A stretch of DNA of 39,673 nt from Defluviitaleaceae bacterium (GCA_009785555.1 WQWB01000009.1:1-39673), one strand, 5' to 3'. Shown: positions 27,923 through 36,806, numbered from the stretch's first letter. Numbers and translations: made by a program. The notes: generated by a model not told the origin, from the letters alone.

Positions 27923-30536
27923 AGAGAACTTGGGTTATCGAACCCCTCTGTAAGCCATGGGTGTAGTATACGGCGTTTTTTCCATCTTTGACCAAAGCAA
28001 GTATTGGCAAATTGCCTCCGTTTAGTCCACAGGTTTCCGCAATCCTTTCACAGGCAGAGGTGTCATCCGATATCATAAGGTTGATGCCTTCTTGTTTCGC
28101 GGTTTCCTTTGCGGTTTCTAAAGATTCGTTTGTAGTGTTGGTTGCAAATATTATATCGAGGTTTTTTTCCTTGATTTGTGAAATAGCGGCGGCCAGCTCG
28201 CCCAGGAGCTGCTCCGTCGGCTCGCTGCCGGGGTTTATATGAGCGATCAGCGTATATTCGCGCAAAAAGCCGGCAAGGTCGTTACCTGTGAAACATCCGG
28301 CTACGTCTTTCGGCTCGCAAACGTTTGCCGAAGTATCGACTGGCAGGGATATATTCACGGTTTTGTCGTCGTCTACGGTTACATAATAAATATTGGCGGA
28401 TACGGTGCCGTCGGCAAGGCGTAGAGCGGCAATAAAGCGATAGTTGCCAGCCTCCACTGTGTGCGTGCCGGCAATGTCGTATCTGCGTCGGCCGCCTCCG
28501 CCGCGCCCGGCACCCATGCCAACACCAAAATTGGGTGTAGCGCCAAGCCAGGTGTGCGTATATTCGCCATTAACAAGCCTTGCGGCGGAGAAATTTGTAA
28601 ATGGCGCAAGGCCGATACCGTTTATGGTAAGGTTATAAATCTTTTTTTCATGTAAAGATGTGTGCAAAGATGTCTGCGATGCGCTAGATGCGTTAGTTTC
28701 GTGGTTAGGAAGTTTTGCGAATTTGCCACCTGCCCAAAACTCGACGGATCCGCCGCCGCCGCCCCAACTACTGATTGTCGAGCGCACGGGGATGCCGATT
28801 GTACGGGCGATAGCGACGAAAAGGGTTTGTTTGGAAATATCGTCGCCGACTTTATATTCCAAAAGCTTTGCCGGAGACGCCGCCATGCCGCGTACGGAGT
28901 AGGATGCTGTGCCGAAGCGGTTGTTAGAAGCGATGTTATTATTTAAAACTTGCCATAAAGCGCGTGGGTCCTTTCGGAACTCCTCTTTTTCCGCTTCGTT
29001 ATTAAAGTATGATAAAACCATGCCGCGGTAAGCCGTTAGCATTTCTGTACCGATGCGAGGGTTGAGGACGAAGCCGTCGTAAAGTTCCGTTGGGATATCG
29101 TTGGTTGGCGGGTACGCATGTTGAGTGAGATCAAGCAAGACATCTGCGGAAACATCGATTAAATCTTTGGGTTGTAAGATTTTTAACAGTCTAATTTTAT
29201 TAGCCACAGATAACACAGATTCCACGGATTTATCATCCAAAAACTTCAATATTTCGGATAGGTTGCCGCGTGCGTCGGTGAAGATGCGTGCGTCGTCCTC
29301 ACTCATTCCATATTTGACGGCGATCTCCTTCGCGCGTTCATCATTTGCGAAGGTTGCGAAGTAGGCTTCGCGCTCCGCGTTGCCCGCTTTCATACGGGTC
29401 TCGTATACTACCCGCATTTCATCCGTAACGCCGAAATCTGGATCTTTATAATCGCTTTTCGTTGGGGAGAAGAGGACGGATTCTTTGCCTTCCTTACTAG
29501 TTACGAAGTCGTTGCAATCAAGCTCCAGCACATATTTATCACTACCATGTTCATTTGCCGAAATGTGATGTATAACAAATCTCTCACCGTCGGTGATATG
29601 CAGGAAAACGTCGCCGCGACCGAGAGTTACTGATGCCGTGCCGCTTTCGTCGGTATGTATGGTCAAAAGAGTTGCTATGGACGAGCCGTTAATGTTCTGT
29701 ACATTTATCTGCAAGGGTTTTTCGGCGTTTTTAACGTTGATAATGACCTTTACCGTGTTTTGGCAATATAGGGGTGTAAGGTTTATCTCGTGGCTGATGT
29801 CGGTGCTGTAGGCGATTTCCTCGCCGCACTCTATCCGCGAAAAAACGCGGGAGAGGACGATGTTTGCGCGTGACGCAGGTAGGTTTACCCACGATTTGCC
29901 GACGGCAGGTTCCGCCTCGGAAACTATCCATTTACCACCGATGTATGACTCCACCCAGGCGTGGTTGCCATCGCAATGTGCCCAGCGCGGCACGTGCACC
30001 TGGCGCGCCGGTATGCCGATTGCGCGCAAGGCTGAGGCGATAAGCACAGACCCCTCGCCGCAGCGTCCGTATGTGGATTTGAAAACACCTAGGGGTGCAA
30101 GAGTGCGCGGGTTTGTCGGGCTGTACGTCATGCGCGCTATACCCCAGTAACCTGCCTCTATTACGGCGTTATTTATGTTTTTGCCAACAACCATGGGGTA
30201 AAGCTGGTTATAGATAATGCTACGGTTAAACTCTACGTTTTCATTATTTACGCGGTATTGTAATACAAAATTAAACCAGATATCCTCTGGCACTTCCTCG
30301 TTCCATAGGTTTAACTCTCTAACCATCAGCGCGTGGCGAACGATTTTGGCATAGATATCGGCATCGTAGGATATTAAGTCGGATAGGGGCATGAATGCGT
30401 AAAGGTATTTGAGACATAGAGCCTCGTCGTCTTTTGCATTGTTTAGAATTTCGTCAAGGCCATTTGGAAGAGGTAGCGCGGCGAAGCGGCTGTTGTAGGC
30501 CGCGTTGATTTTTGCTTTGATCGAATCAGAGAACAT
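27912..30536 (-). CDS. Large transglutaminase-like protein with a thioredoxin-like C-terminus
   Basis: The protein has 874 residues and no signal peptide, so it appears cytosolic. A transglutaminase-like core sits at about 150-215: 'YGRCGEGSVLIASALRAIGI' with Cys159, then 'HCDGNHAWVESYIGGKW' with His192; where an Asp is usual there is 'SEAEP'. A second, catalytically dead copy appears around 520-600 ('GDDISKQTLFVAIARTIGIP', with Q in place of the Cys region). A beta-rich part and a Gly-Arg linker ('GMGAGRGGGGRRR') follow, then a C-terminal 150 residues resembling a thioredoxin/peroxiredoxin fold without a C-x-x-C. The role is unknown. GGGG lies upstream of the start; it follows the MIP gene by 14 bases and may be co-transcribed with it. 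Confidence 0.65.
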   Translation of the reverse strand: MFSDSIKAKINAAYNSRFAALPLPNGLDEILNNAKDDEALCLKYLYAFMPLSDLISYDADIYAKIVRHALMVRELNLWNEEVPEDIWFNFVLQYRVNNENVEFNRSIIYNQLYPMVVGKNINNAVIEAGYWGIARMTYSPTNPRTLAPLGVFKSTYGRCGEGSVLIASALRAIGIPARQVHVPRWAHCDGNHAWVESYIGGKWIVSEAEPAVGKSWVNLPASRANIVLSRVFSRIECGEEIAYSTDISHEINLTPLYCQNTVKVIINVKNAEKPLQINVQNINGSSIATLLTIHTDESGTASVTLGRGDVFLHITDGERFVIHHISANEHGSDKYVLELDCNDFVTSKEGKESVLFSPTKSDYKDPDFGVTDEMRVVYETRMKAGNAEREAYFATFANDERAKEIAVKYGMSEDDARIFTDARGNLSEILKFLDDKSVESVLSVANKIRLLKILQPKDLIDVSADVLLDLTQHAYPPTNDIPTELYDGFVLNPRIGTEMLTAYRGMVLSYFNNEAEKEEFRKDPRALWQVLNNNIASNNRFGTASYSVRGMAASPAKLLEYKVGDDISKQTLFVAIARTIGIPVRSTISSWGGGGGSVEFWAGGKFAKLPNHETNASSASQTSLHTSLHEKKIYNLTINGIGLAPFTNFSAARLVNGEYTHTWLGATPNFGVGMGAGRGGGGRRRYDIAGTHTVEAGNYRFIAALRLADGTVSANIYYVTVDDDKTVNISLPVDTSANVCEPKDVAGCFTGNDLAGFLREYTLIAHINPGSEPTEQLLGELAAAISQIKEKNLDIIFATNTTNESLETAKETAKQEGINLMISDDTSACERIAETCGLNGGNLPILALVKDGKNAVYYTHGLQRGSITQVLSNL

Positions 30537-30550
30537 AGGTTATCGACCCC

Positions 30551-31210
30551 TTATTTTATTTTTGCGAAAATTGTTTTATAGATTATATAAGCAAATAATG
30601 CGCCAATCGTTTGCATGGCGATGAAGATTAGGCCGTCCGCCGGGCGTATACCGGAAGCGGTAGCGGTAAACATGCGCGCGACGGTAACCTGTGGGTTGGC
30701 TATCATACCCGATGATGTGGCCATAATCTGACCGCCAACTAAAATCGCGACAAATACCGAAATCCTCTTAATATTATTTTTAGTAAGCATAAGAATGGCG
30801 AAGATTAGGATAAAAGTGGCAAAAATTTCACTTATAAACACAAAAATGTTACTTGTGTTTATAGAGAGAGTAAAAATTGCGCCAACTTCGCTATAAAACA
30901 TTATGTGACTTACCGTTACGCCTGTTAAACCGCCTGCAAATTGCGTTAGAATGTATGATGCGGCCAAAGTTTTATTGATTTTTTTATCAAGTAAAAAAAC
31001 TACTGTCAGCACAGGGTTAAAATGTGCGCCGGAAACCGGACGGAACATTTCGATCAAAGCGCACAGTATGAAAGTTATAGTTACAGCACTTGCAAGCGTG
31101 GACAGGCCGGCAGTTGCTTCAAAGAGCAATGAAAATAAAATATTTGATGAAACGGCGGCTGTGACTAAGATCATCGAACCTAAGAATTCCGCCGTTAACT
31201 TGGCTGTCAT
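30551..31210 (-). CDS. MIP/aquaporin family channel with altered NPA boxes
   Basis: The protein is about 219 residues from ATG 31210; ATG 31219, overlapping the ychF stop as ATGTATAG, is also possible, and a start at 31240 is less likely. Six hydrophobic helices and the two half-helix loops of the MIP fold can be followed. The first box reads S-G-A-H-F-N-P-V and the second I-A-N-P-Q-V-T-V-A-R. Both keep N-P, but the third residue is V and Q instead of A. The conserved arginine after the second box is kept. It probably passes glycerol, water, or a small neutral solute. It starts right after ychF. Confidence 0.78.
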   Translation of the reverse strand: MTAKLTAEFLGSMILVTAAVSSNILFSLLFEATAGLSTLASAVTITFILCALIEMFRPVSGAHFNPVLTVVFLLDKKINKTLAASYILTQFAGGLTGVTVSHIMFYSEVGAIFTLSINTSNIFVFISEIFATFILIFAILMLTKNNIKRISVFVAILVGGQIMATSSGMIANPQVTVARMFTATASGIRPADGLIFIAMQTIGALFAYIIYKTIFAKIK

Positions 31211-31211
31211 G

Positions 31212-32297
31212 CTATACATTAAACCTAAACAAAATGACATCCCCGTCTTTTACGATGTATTCTTTACCCTCCAAGCGTACCTTGCCGGCTTCCTTTGCGC
31301 CCTGCGGCGAGCCGTATTCCTCCAAATCAGCGAAGTTTACTACTTCGGCGCGGATAAAGCCGCGCTCGATATCCGAGTGTATCTTCCCGGCGGCAGCCTT
31401 GGCTTTAGTGTTTAATGGTATCGTCCAGGCGCGGCTTTCCTTCGGGCCGGCGGTGAGGAAACACATTAGCCCAAGCGCTTTGAACCCGGCGGATATAACC
31501 AAAGTAGAGCCGGGTACGGATATGCCCAAGTCAGCAAGCATTGCGTCGCGCTCCTCGTCGTCGAAGTCAACCATTTCCTCTTCGAGTTTAGCTGAAACGA
31601 GGAAAACCTCGGCGTTCCTGTCCCTCAAAACCTCCATCGCCGCACGGGAGTGGGTGTTGCCGCTATCCAACGAGTTATCGTCCACGTTCAGCGCGTAAAT
31701 AACAGTCTTCTTCGACAAAAGCCCGAACATGGCGGCCATATCATCCTCTTCCTTGGTAAGTTCTACATCGCGTAGGGAAGTGCCCGCTTCCAAGGCTTCA
31801 ATGAACTTGTCTAAAATAATAAGCTCCGCCGCGAGGTTTTTGTCTGCCTTTGCGGCTTTCTGCGTTCTTTCCTTCCTGCGCTCTAACTGCTCCAAGTCGG
31901 CAAAAATTAGCTCAAAGTCGATGGTCTCGATGTCGCGCACGGGGTCTATATTGCCGTCCACATGCATTACGTTCTCGTCCTCAAAGCAACGTACGACATG
32001 TAATAACGCGTCCGATTCACGTATCGACGCGAGGAACTTGTTGCCAAGCCCTTCGCCTTTGCCGCTGCCCCTTACCAAACCCGCGATATCCATTAATTCG
32101 GTTGTGGCGTGGATGACCTTTTCGGATTTATGCATCTCTGCCAGCCTAAAGAGACGCGGCTCAGGCACCTTGACCTGGCCGACGTTTGATTCCTTCGTGG
32201 AGAACGGTGATACGCCAGATTTCGCGCCTGATTTGGTGCACGCGTTGAAGAGGGCGGTTTTGCCGCAGTTTGGTACTCCTAAGATTCCTATTTTCAT
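31212..32297 (-). CDS. ychF: Ribosome-binding ATPase YchF
   Basis: The protein has 361 residues, the family length. It opens with 'KIGILGVPNCGKTALFNACT' (G1; the usual G-K-S is G-K-T here) and has 'DIAGLVRGSGKGEGLGNKFL' (G3 with the Obg-like G-L-V-x-G-x-x-x-G-x-G-L-G-N), a helical coiled-coil insert ('LEQLERRKERTQKAAKADKN'), 'YALNVDDNSL' (the N-x-D-x-like G4 with altered last residues) and a TGS domain at the end ('KARAWTIP'-type start, 'ADLEEYGSPQGAKEAGKVRL'). The family prefers ATP over GTP and binds the 70S ribosome. CAAGGAGC lies before the start. The MIP gene overlaps or abuts its stop. Confidence 0.96.
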   Translation of the reverse strand: MKIGILGVPNCGKTALFNACTKSGAKSGVSPFSTKESNVGQVKVPEPRLFRLAEMHKSEKVIHATTELMDIAGLVRGSGKGEGLGNKFLASIRESDALLHVVRCFEDENVMHVDGNIDPVRDIETIDFELIFADLEQLERRKERTQKAAKADKNLAAELIILDKFIEALEAGTSLRDVELTKEEDDMAAMFGLLSKKTVIYALNVDDNSLDSGNTHSRAAMEVLRDRNAEVFLVSAKLEEEMVDFDDEERDAMLADLGISVPGSTLVISAGFKALGLMCFLTAGPKESRAWTIPLNTKAKAAAGKIHSDIERGFIRAEVVNFADLEEYGSPQGAKEAGKVRLEGKEYIVKDGDVILFRFNV

Positions 32298-32357
32298 TTA
32301 TTATTGCTCCTTGTTTTTGTTGGTTTAACCTGACTTGTCATAAGCGTTTTAACTATG

Positions 32358-32530
32358 AGATTGCGGAACTACTTGGAGTAAGGCCGCGGTGAGGCAGCGA
32401 CCTAACTCCAAGTAGTCCCTCTCGTTTGCTCCGCAAACTGCCGGGCGGCAGTCGAGCCGCAATGACGGTACTGGCCGCATGGTGTCTCGCTTCGTTCGCG
32501 ATGACAAATATTTTCGTGTGTTTCGTGGTT
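32358..32530. repeat. Intergenic repeat cluster: palindromic copy 3 plus REP-like and CACGAA units
   Basis: The region downstream of the URO-D-like gene holds no gene. First is palindromic copy 3 in inverse orientation: GAGATTGCGG, then ACTACTTGGAGT (32368-32379) pairing with ACTCCAAGTAGT (32405-32416). Next, 'TGTCTCGCTTCGTTCGCG' (about 32488-32505), a REP-like phrase in inverse orientation. Last, 'TTTCGTGTGTTTCGTGGT' (about 32511-32530), the inverse of the CACGAA units in topA. Confidence 0.65.
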
Positions 32531-32542
32531 AAAAATTCGCAG

Positions 32543-33499
32543 TTAAATATTATCGTAATTCCCAAACTCCCTACGCAACTCCATCATCATTTCGTACCGT
32601 TCTAGCGGCATACCGGTATACACGCAGTTGGAAGTGCCGAAGATAAAGCCGCCGCCCGGCATACCGTCGCGCAGGGCGCGCAATACGTCGGCGCGCACTT
32701 CCTCATCCGTGCCTGTATCCAGCAGGCCGCAGTTTACGTTGCCGATTAAGCACATGGTTTTGCCGTACCGTTCCTTCATGTACTTTAAGTCAACGCCGCC
32801 CTGTGGATCCAGCGAGTGTAGTGCGTCGGGTTTGCAATCTATAATCTGGTCAACAATGGGCATCATGTTTCCGTCCGTATGTTTAATGGAATAAAAACCC
32901 ATGTTTCTGTATTCGCGTATAATTTGTTCCAGGTAAGGCGTAACAAATTCGCTGAATTGGGATGGGCTGAAAAAAGGATTGGCGTTGAAGCAATAGTCGC
33001 TGCAGAGGGCATAGCCGTCCAGCAAGCCTTTGCCGGCCAATCTCTCCGCGCTTCTTATGCAATGCTCTACGGATGCCTTAGCACGTCTGTGCAGCTCCTC
33101 TGGGTTTTCGTACATCATTTCGGTAAACTCCATCATACCGTTACCGTCTGGTACGCTAAACGTCGGGTCGCCGTGCGCGACGAGGAAATAGTCCGTCCAA
33201 GCGCGCTCGCGTATAAGCTCTAAAAGGCGCGGCCAATCCTGCTCACTAGGCGCGCCGTGTACGAAAATGCCGTCATGCCCGTAAAGTTCGGCGGTTTTTA
33301 TGTATGTGTCCGCAATGTCAACTAAATGTAGGTCGCGTTCCTTCTGCGACATCTGCGACCATTGGTGGAAATGGCGGTGGGATGGATGGAGCTTGCCAAA
33401 CGCCTCCATCGTCAGAAAAAATACAAGCTCAAATGCAGGAACGAGCCCAGTAACTGGCTGTAATTTAAGGGCAGAAATAAATCTTTGTTTTGGTGTCAC
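32543..33499 (-). CDS. Uroporphyrinogen decarboxylase (URO-D) family protein
   Basis: The protein has 318 residues. The TIM-barrel URO-D/MtaA fold is suggested by 'TPKQRFISALKLQPVTGLVP' at the start, 'GHDGIFVHG', 'YALCSDYCFNANPFFSP' ahead of 'SQFSEFVTPYLEQIIREYRN', 'IKHTDGNMMPIVDQIIDCKP', 'ALHSLDPQGGVDLKYMKERY' and 'CLIGNVNCGLLDTGTDEEV'. The H-T-D-G-N and L-I-G-N-V phrases are typical of the group that includes corrinoid-dependent methyltransferase partners rather than true HemE, which would have other substrate residues. No corrinoid protein or reductive activator is nearby, so the reaction is open. Only 84 bases separate it from the carD promoter. Confidence 0.82.
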   Translation of the reverse strand: MTPKQRFISALKLQPVTGLVPAFELVFFLTMEAFGKLHPSHRHFHQWSQMSQKERDLHLVDIADTYIKTAELYGHDGIFVHGAPSEQDWPRLLELIRERAWTDYFLVAHGDPTFSVPDGNGMMEFTEMMYENPEELHRRAKASVEHCIRSAERLAGKGLLDGYALCSDYCFNANPFFSPSQFSEFVTPYLEQIIREYRNMGFYSIKHTDGNMMPIVDQIIDCKPDALHSLDPQGGVDLKYMKERYGKTMCLIGNVNCGLLDTGTDEEVRADVLRALRDGMPGGGFIFGTSNCVYTGMPLERYEMMMELRREFGNYDNI

Positions 33500-33584
33500 G
33501 CTTATTTACCTCCTGATATTAAGGGTAAGATTACCCCATGATACCACAAAACCGCAAGAATGTAAATTAATAAGAAAAAAATAC

Positions 33585-33612
33585 TTGCGTTTTTGTTGTT
33601 TTGTGGTATAAT
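33585..33612 (+). promoter_or_regulatory. Promoter of the carD-like gene
   Basis: TTGCGT (33585-33590), a 16-base spacer and TATAAT (33607-33612) immediately followed by a second ATAAT. It gives a leader of about 46 bases to the ATG at 33666. Confidence 0.75.
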
Positions 33613-33665
33613 ATAATTGTGGTGAATTATGCTTATTGGCAAATCAGTTTACTGAAGAGGTTTTT

Positions 33666-34172
33666 ATGTTTACAGTTGGAGATAGGGTTGTATACCCTTT
33701 GCACGGTGCGGGAGTTATTGAGGGGCTTGAGGAAAAGAAGATAGACGGTAGTACGCAAAACTACTACATCCTTCGTCTGCCCATAGGTAATTTAACGATT
33801 ATGGTGTCCGTTAAAAACGCCGCCAATACGGGCGTGCGCCCGATTATGGAGGGTGAAGAGCTGTTGGAGGCTATGGCAACCGTCGTTACCCGTCCCGTTG
33901 TGATGAACGAAAACTGGAACCTCAGGTATAAAGAAAATATGGACAAGCTGCGTACGGGCATTATCGGCGAAGCGGCAGAGGTTTTCCGTAACTTGCGCCT
34001 GCGGGAGCGGGAGCGCGGCCTTAGCACGGTTGAGAAAAAGATGTTGTCGACGGTTAAACAGATAATTATCAGTGAAATTATATTGTCGCATGGGATAGAT
34101 AAAACAGAAGCTGAAGAGCTTTTGGAAAATGTTGTGGAAGGTAGGGGCGCAACAGACCGCGCCTTGGCATAA
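33666..34172 (+). CDS. CarD family transcriptional regulator
   Basis: The protein is 168 residues from ATG 33666, set by GAAGAGG 6 bases upstream; a TTG at 33636 is less likely. The front is the CarD/Mfd-RID Tudor fold: 'FTVGDRVVYPLHGAGVIEGL', 'YYILRLPIGNLTIMVSVKNA' and 'GVRPIM'. The remainder is the helical DNA-binding part: 'WNLRYKENMDKLRTG', 'VFRNLRLRERERGLSTVEKK' and 'MLSTVKQIIISEIILSHG'. CarD proteins bind the RNA polymerase beta subunit and stabilise the open promoter complex. Exonuclease III follows 4 bases after its stop, so the two are co-transcribed. Confidence 0.92.
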   Translation: MFTVGDRVVYPLHGAGVIEGLEEKKIDGSTQNYYILRLPIGNLTIMVSVKNAANTGVRPIMEGEELLEAMATVVTRPVVMNENWNLRYKENMDKLRTGIIGEAAEVFRNLRLRERERGLSTVEKKMLSTVKQIIISEIILSHGIDKTEAEELLENVVEGRGATDRALA

Positions 34173-34176
34173 TATC

Positions 34177-34947
34177 ATGAAATTAGTGTCATGGAACGTA
34201 AACGGGCTTAGAGCCTGCCTGGGTAAAGGGTTTGTAGACAGTATGCAATACCTGAATCCTGATATCATATGCTTGCAAGAAACGAAGATGAAGGAAGGCC
34301 AGGCGCAGGCAGGGCTTATCGGGTACCATGAGGTATGGAACGAGGCCGTCAAGCCGGGTTATTCTGGTACGGCGGTTTTTTCGCGTGTTAAGCCAAAAGG
34401 GTTCTTTTTAGGCATGGGTATGGAGGAACATGATAACGAAGGGCGGATAATCACGTGCGAGTTTGACGGGTTCTACCTTGTAAACTGCTATACCCCCAAC
34501 TCCCAACGTGAGCTTGCACGGCTTGATTACCGCATGAAGTGGGAAGAGGACTTTTTATCCTTCATAAAAGGATTGGATAGTAAAAAGCCGCTTATTCTAT
34601 GCGGTGACCTTAACGTAGCACACCAAGAGATAGACCTTAAAAACCCAAAAACTAACCGCAAAAACGCAGGGTTTACGGACGAGGAGCGCGGAAGGATGGC
34701 GAACCTTCTCGCGGCCGGCTTCGCCGACACGTTCCGTACGCTGTATCCAAGTGAGGCGGACGCGTATACCTGGTGGTCGTATATGCGGCAGGCGAGAGAA
34801 AAGAACGTTGGCTGGCGTATCGACTATTTTATCGTGTCAAACAGGCTTATGCCAAACGTAATATCGGCAAAAATCCACCTGGATATAATGGGGAGTGACC
34901 ATTGCCCGGTAGAGATAGAAATAAGCATAAAAAATGAAGGTATGTAG
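34177..34947 (+). CDS. xth: Exodeoxyribonuclease III
   Basis: The protein is 256 residues from ATG 34177, the usual length for this AP endonuclease. Landmarks in order: 'MKLVSWNVNGLRACLGKGF', 'DIICLQETKMKEGQ' with the catalytic glutamate, 'YSGTAVFSRVKP', 'VNCYTPNS', 'LILCGDLNVAHQEIDLKNPK' with D-x-N, and 'GSDHCPVEIEI' with the final D-H pair. It cuts DNA beside abasic sites in base excision repair. A longer frame start at 34129 lies inside carD and is not used. The following lipoprotein gene overlaps its end by 14 bases. Confidence 0.96.
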   Translation: MKLVSWNVNGLRACLGKGFVDSMQYLNPDIICLQETKMKEGQAQAGLIGYHEVWNEAVKPGYSGTAVFSRVKPKGFFLGMGMEEHDNEGRIITCEFDGFYLVNCYTPNSQRELARLDYRMKWEEDFLSFIKGLDSKKPLILCGDLNVAHQEIDLKNPKTNRKNAGFTDEERGRMANLLAAGFADTFRTLYPSEADAYTWWSYMRQAREKNVGWRIDYFIVSNRLMPNVISAKIHLDIMGSDHCPVEIEISIKNEGM

Positions 34948-35371
34948 GCGCCACACCTTCATAAAGCTATTGCTTGTTGTTTGCGTATTAGTTTTATTGG
35001 TGGCGTGCGGCAGGCGCGGTTATTTCGTTGCTTTGGACGAGTCGCGCGTTTTTGTTGATTTTATGGGGCAGGATGCCTTTACGTTCTATAATGGTCACGT
35101 TTACGTGATAGGCGCATACGGCATTATAGAGTTTTTCCGTGGTCAGCACGCAATGATCGAGATTATCGGCAAGCCGTACACATTATATCACCTATCAATG
35201 ATACTTACGTCGGGGCCAAGTTCGGCCGCGGGGTTGGGTTACGCGTATTCAGACTCGTACGGCCGCGTGGCGTGGACGTGGCGTATCGCCGCAAACACGC
35301 GTCCAGGCCGCCTTTCCGCCGTAATATTAGGGGGCGGCGATCGGGTCGTTTTGGATGTTTTGGTGCATTGA
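34934..35371 (+). CDS. Small putative lipoprotein
   Basis: The protein has 145 residues. The N-terminus 'FIKLLLVVCVLVLLVAC' has a lipobox L-V-A-C at about residues 22-25, so the mature part would be anchored outside the membrane. The rest is beta-rich with glycine- and aromatic-rich stretches ('GQDAFTFYNGHVYVIGAYG', 'YAYSDSYGRVAWTWRI') and does not resemble a family I know. The ATG at 34934 overlaps the xth end by 14 bases, with GAAGG as a weak signal close by; translation is probably coupled. Confidence 0.55.
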   Translation: MKVCRRHTFIKLLLVVCVLVLLVACGRRGYFVALDESRVFVDFMGQDAFTFYNGHVYVIGAYGIIEFFRGQHAMIEIIGKPYTLYHLSMILTSGPSSAAGLGYAYSDSYGRVAWTWRIAANTRPGRLSAVILGGGDRVVLDVLVH

Positions 35372-35546
35372 TTAATGTTATCACTTATTTTGTGAAGTTA
35401 AGACAGAAGATGTATGTCATTAAAGTTGTAGTGAACCCGTTATAAAAAATATCTTTTTGCTGCAACCGTGTTTATTATACAATTGCTATATAATGGCATT
35501 TTAAATGTATAATTATTAATATAACGAAAGAGGATAAATAGTTATC

Positions 35547-36068
35547 ATGCAATTACTTCAAACAATTCTTATCGCTGTTGGCGCAATTGTTGCTGTTGTT
35601 ACACTTGCAAAAGATCATGTAAGGCGGAAACGCCAAGCAACATTAGATTTTAATATTGCTATATCTAAAGAAATTTATGAAATACATAGTCAGATTGAAA
35701 TAATTTTTATGAGAAGAGATATAGAACCAGACGATGATCGATACAAAAATAATATTGATATACAAGATAAAATTGCTCGTTTGCTTTCATTATATGAGCG
35801 TACAGCCATTGGTATTCGTTACAATGTTTTTGATAAAAACATATTTATGGAAATTACAGGAAGGCACACCTTGAGGTGGTATAAGAGATTAAAAAAATTA
35901 ATTGAATTTTATCGAACTGAAGAAGATGCTAATCCAAACGCATATATGGAATTTGAAAGATTAGCGCATAGAATGGATAAAAAATACAATCAAACAGTAA
36001 AGAGAAGATTTTGTGAATTGATTATAACCAAAATTAAAAATTTTAATTGGACGAAAAGAAATTCCTAA
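35547..36068 (+). CDS. DUF4760-like membrane-anchored protein
   Basis: The protein has 173 residues with one N-terminal membrane helix ('LLQTILIAVGAIVAVVTLA'), then a basic, helical cytosolic part. The wording 'RRKRQATLDFNIAISKEIY', 'LLSLYERTAIGIRYNVFDK' and 'RHTLRWYKRLKKLIEFYR' matches the general plan of the DUF4760 family (N-terminal helix, L-x-x-Y-E-x-x-A-x-G-I, then a charged helix). The gene and its flanks are markedly richer in A and T than their neighbours, which suggests recent transfer. The ribosome site AAAGAGG is modest. It converges with spoIIR, overlapping by 26 bases. Confidence 0.5.
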   Translation: MQLLQTILIAVGAIVAVVTLAKDHVRRKRQATLDFNIAISKEIYEIHSQIEIIFMRRDIEPDDDRYKNNIDIQDKIARLLSLYERTAIGIRYNVFDKNIFMEITGRHTLRWYKRLKKLIEFYRTEEDANPNAYMEFERLAHRMDKKYNQTVKRRFCELIITKIKNFNWTKRNS

Positions 36069-36669
36069 CATTCTGCCAAATATCCACAACCTTAAATCTA
36101 ACACGCACATTTTCACTATTATTCACAAGATTATTTACGCTAATATTATTAAACTCGATCCCAACGCTGCCCGCAAAGATTAAATCGTCCGCGGTCAGGT
36201 TTTCGCGCATTACGGCACGCGTGAGGCACAACGGGGGGAAAACGACGCACCACCAGTTGCGCCCAATACCATCGCCGATGTGTATCTGTACGGCCTCGTA
36301 CATACCAGCTGGCAGCGTTACGTCACCGTAAGAGCGTGATGGAAAAAATATCTGCGCCAACTCAGCCGTCGCATCGTGGCCGGTAATTTTTGCTGCGATA
36401 TCAGCCAGCCTATCCAATTCACGTTCTAAAATCTCACGTGCCTCGCCTACGGTTTCATCGCCTGTCAAATACTCCCTTAGAACTTCCAATACTGCCTCTT
36501 TAACCTGAAACTTCTGTGCCTGGTCGACGGGCGAGTCGCTGTGCGCGATAACATGCAGGCGGATGAGGCTTTCGGCGATCTCCCGCTGAGTACTATTGGA
36601 ATACATCGCAGCGGTAAAAACAAATCCAGCCATAAAAACGCAAAAAACTACCATAAATCTTCTTGCCAT
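36043..36669 (-). CDS. spoIIR: Stage II sporulation protein R
   Basis: The protein is about 208 residues from ATG 36669, with GAGGGG 8 bases before it; a TTG at 36684 is in frame but less likely. An N-terminal membrane segment ('FMVVFCVFMAGFVFTAAMY') is followed by the family core: 'LIRLHVIAHSDSPVDQAQKF', 'VKEAVLEVLREYL', 'IFFPSRSYGDVTLPAGMYEA', 'QIHIGDGIGRNWWCVVFPPL'. SpoIIR is made in the forespore under sigma-F and triggers processing of pro-sigma-E by SpoIIGA in the mother cell. It marks the host as an endospore former. The tail overlaps the DUF4760-like gene by 26 bases. Confidence 0.93.
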   Translation of the reverse strand: MARRFMVVFCVFMAGFVFTAAMYSNSTQREIAESLIRLHVIAHSDSPVDQAQKFQVKEAVLEVLREYLTGDETVGEAREILERELDRLADIAAKITGHDATAELAQIFFPSRSYGDVTLPAGMYEAVQIHIGDGIGRNWWCVVFPPLCLTRAVMRENLTADDLIFAGSVGIEFNNISVNNLVNNSENVRVRFKVVDIWQNVRNFFSSN

Positions 36670-36748
36670 AATAAAACCCCTCAAAATTTATTTATATGTT
36701 GACTACGTAAATAATGTTTGCCAGAATATGGGTGCAATATACATTCGC

Positions 36749-36776
36749 TTGACATTTTGGTTAAAATTGTTATACT
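36749..36776 (+). promoter_or_regulatory. Promoter of the VOC gene
   Basis: TTGACA (36749-36754), a 16-base spacer and TATACT (36771-36776). The leader to the GTG at 36807 is about 25 bases and carries AAGGGGG. Confidence 0.82.
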
Positions 36777-36806
36777 CTAGGTAAACTAACTAAGGGGGAT
36801 TTTATT

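Noticed and set aside
31729-32328. 199-residue plus-strand frame
   Set aside because: It is antisense to ychF, whose G1 and G3 motifs are certain.
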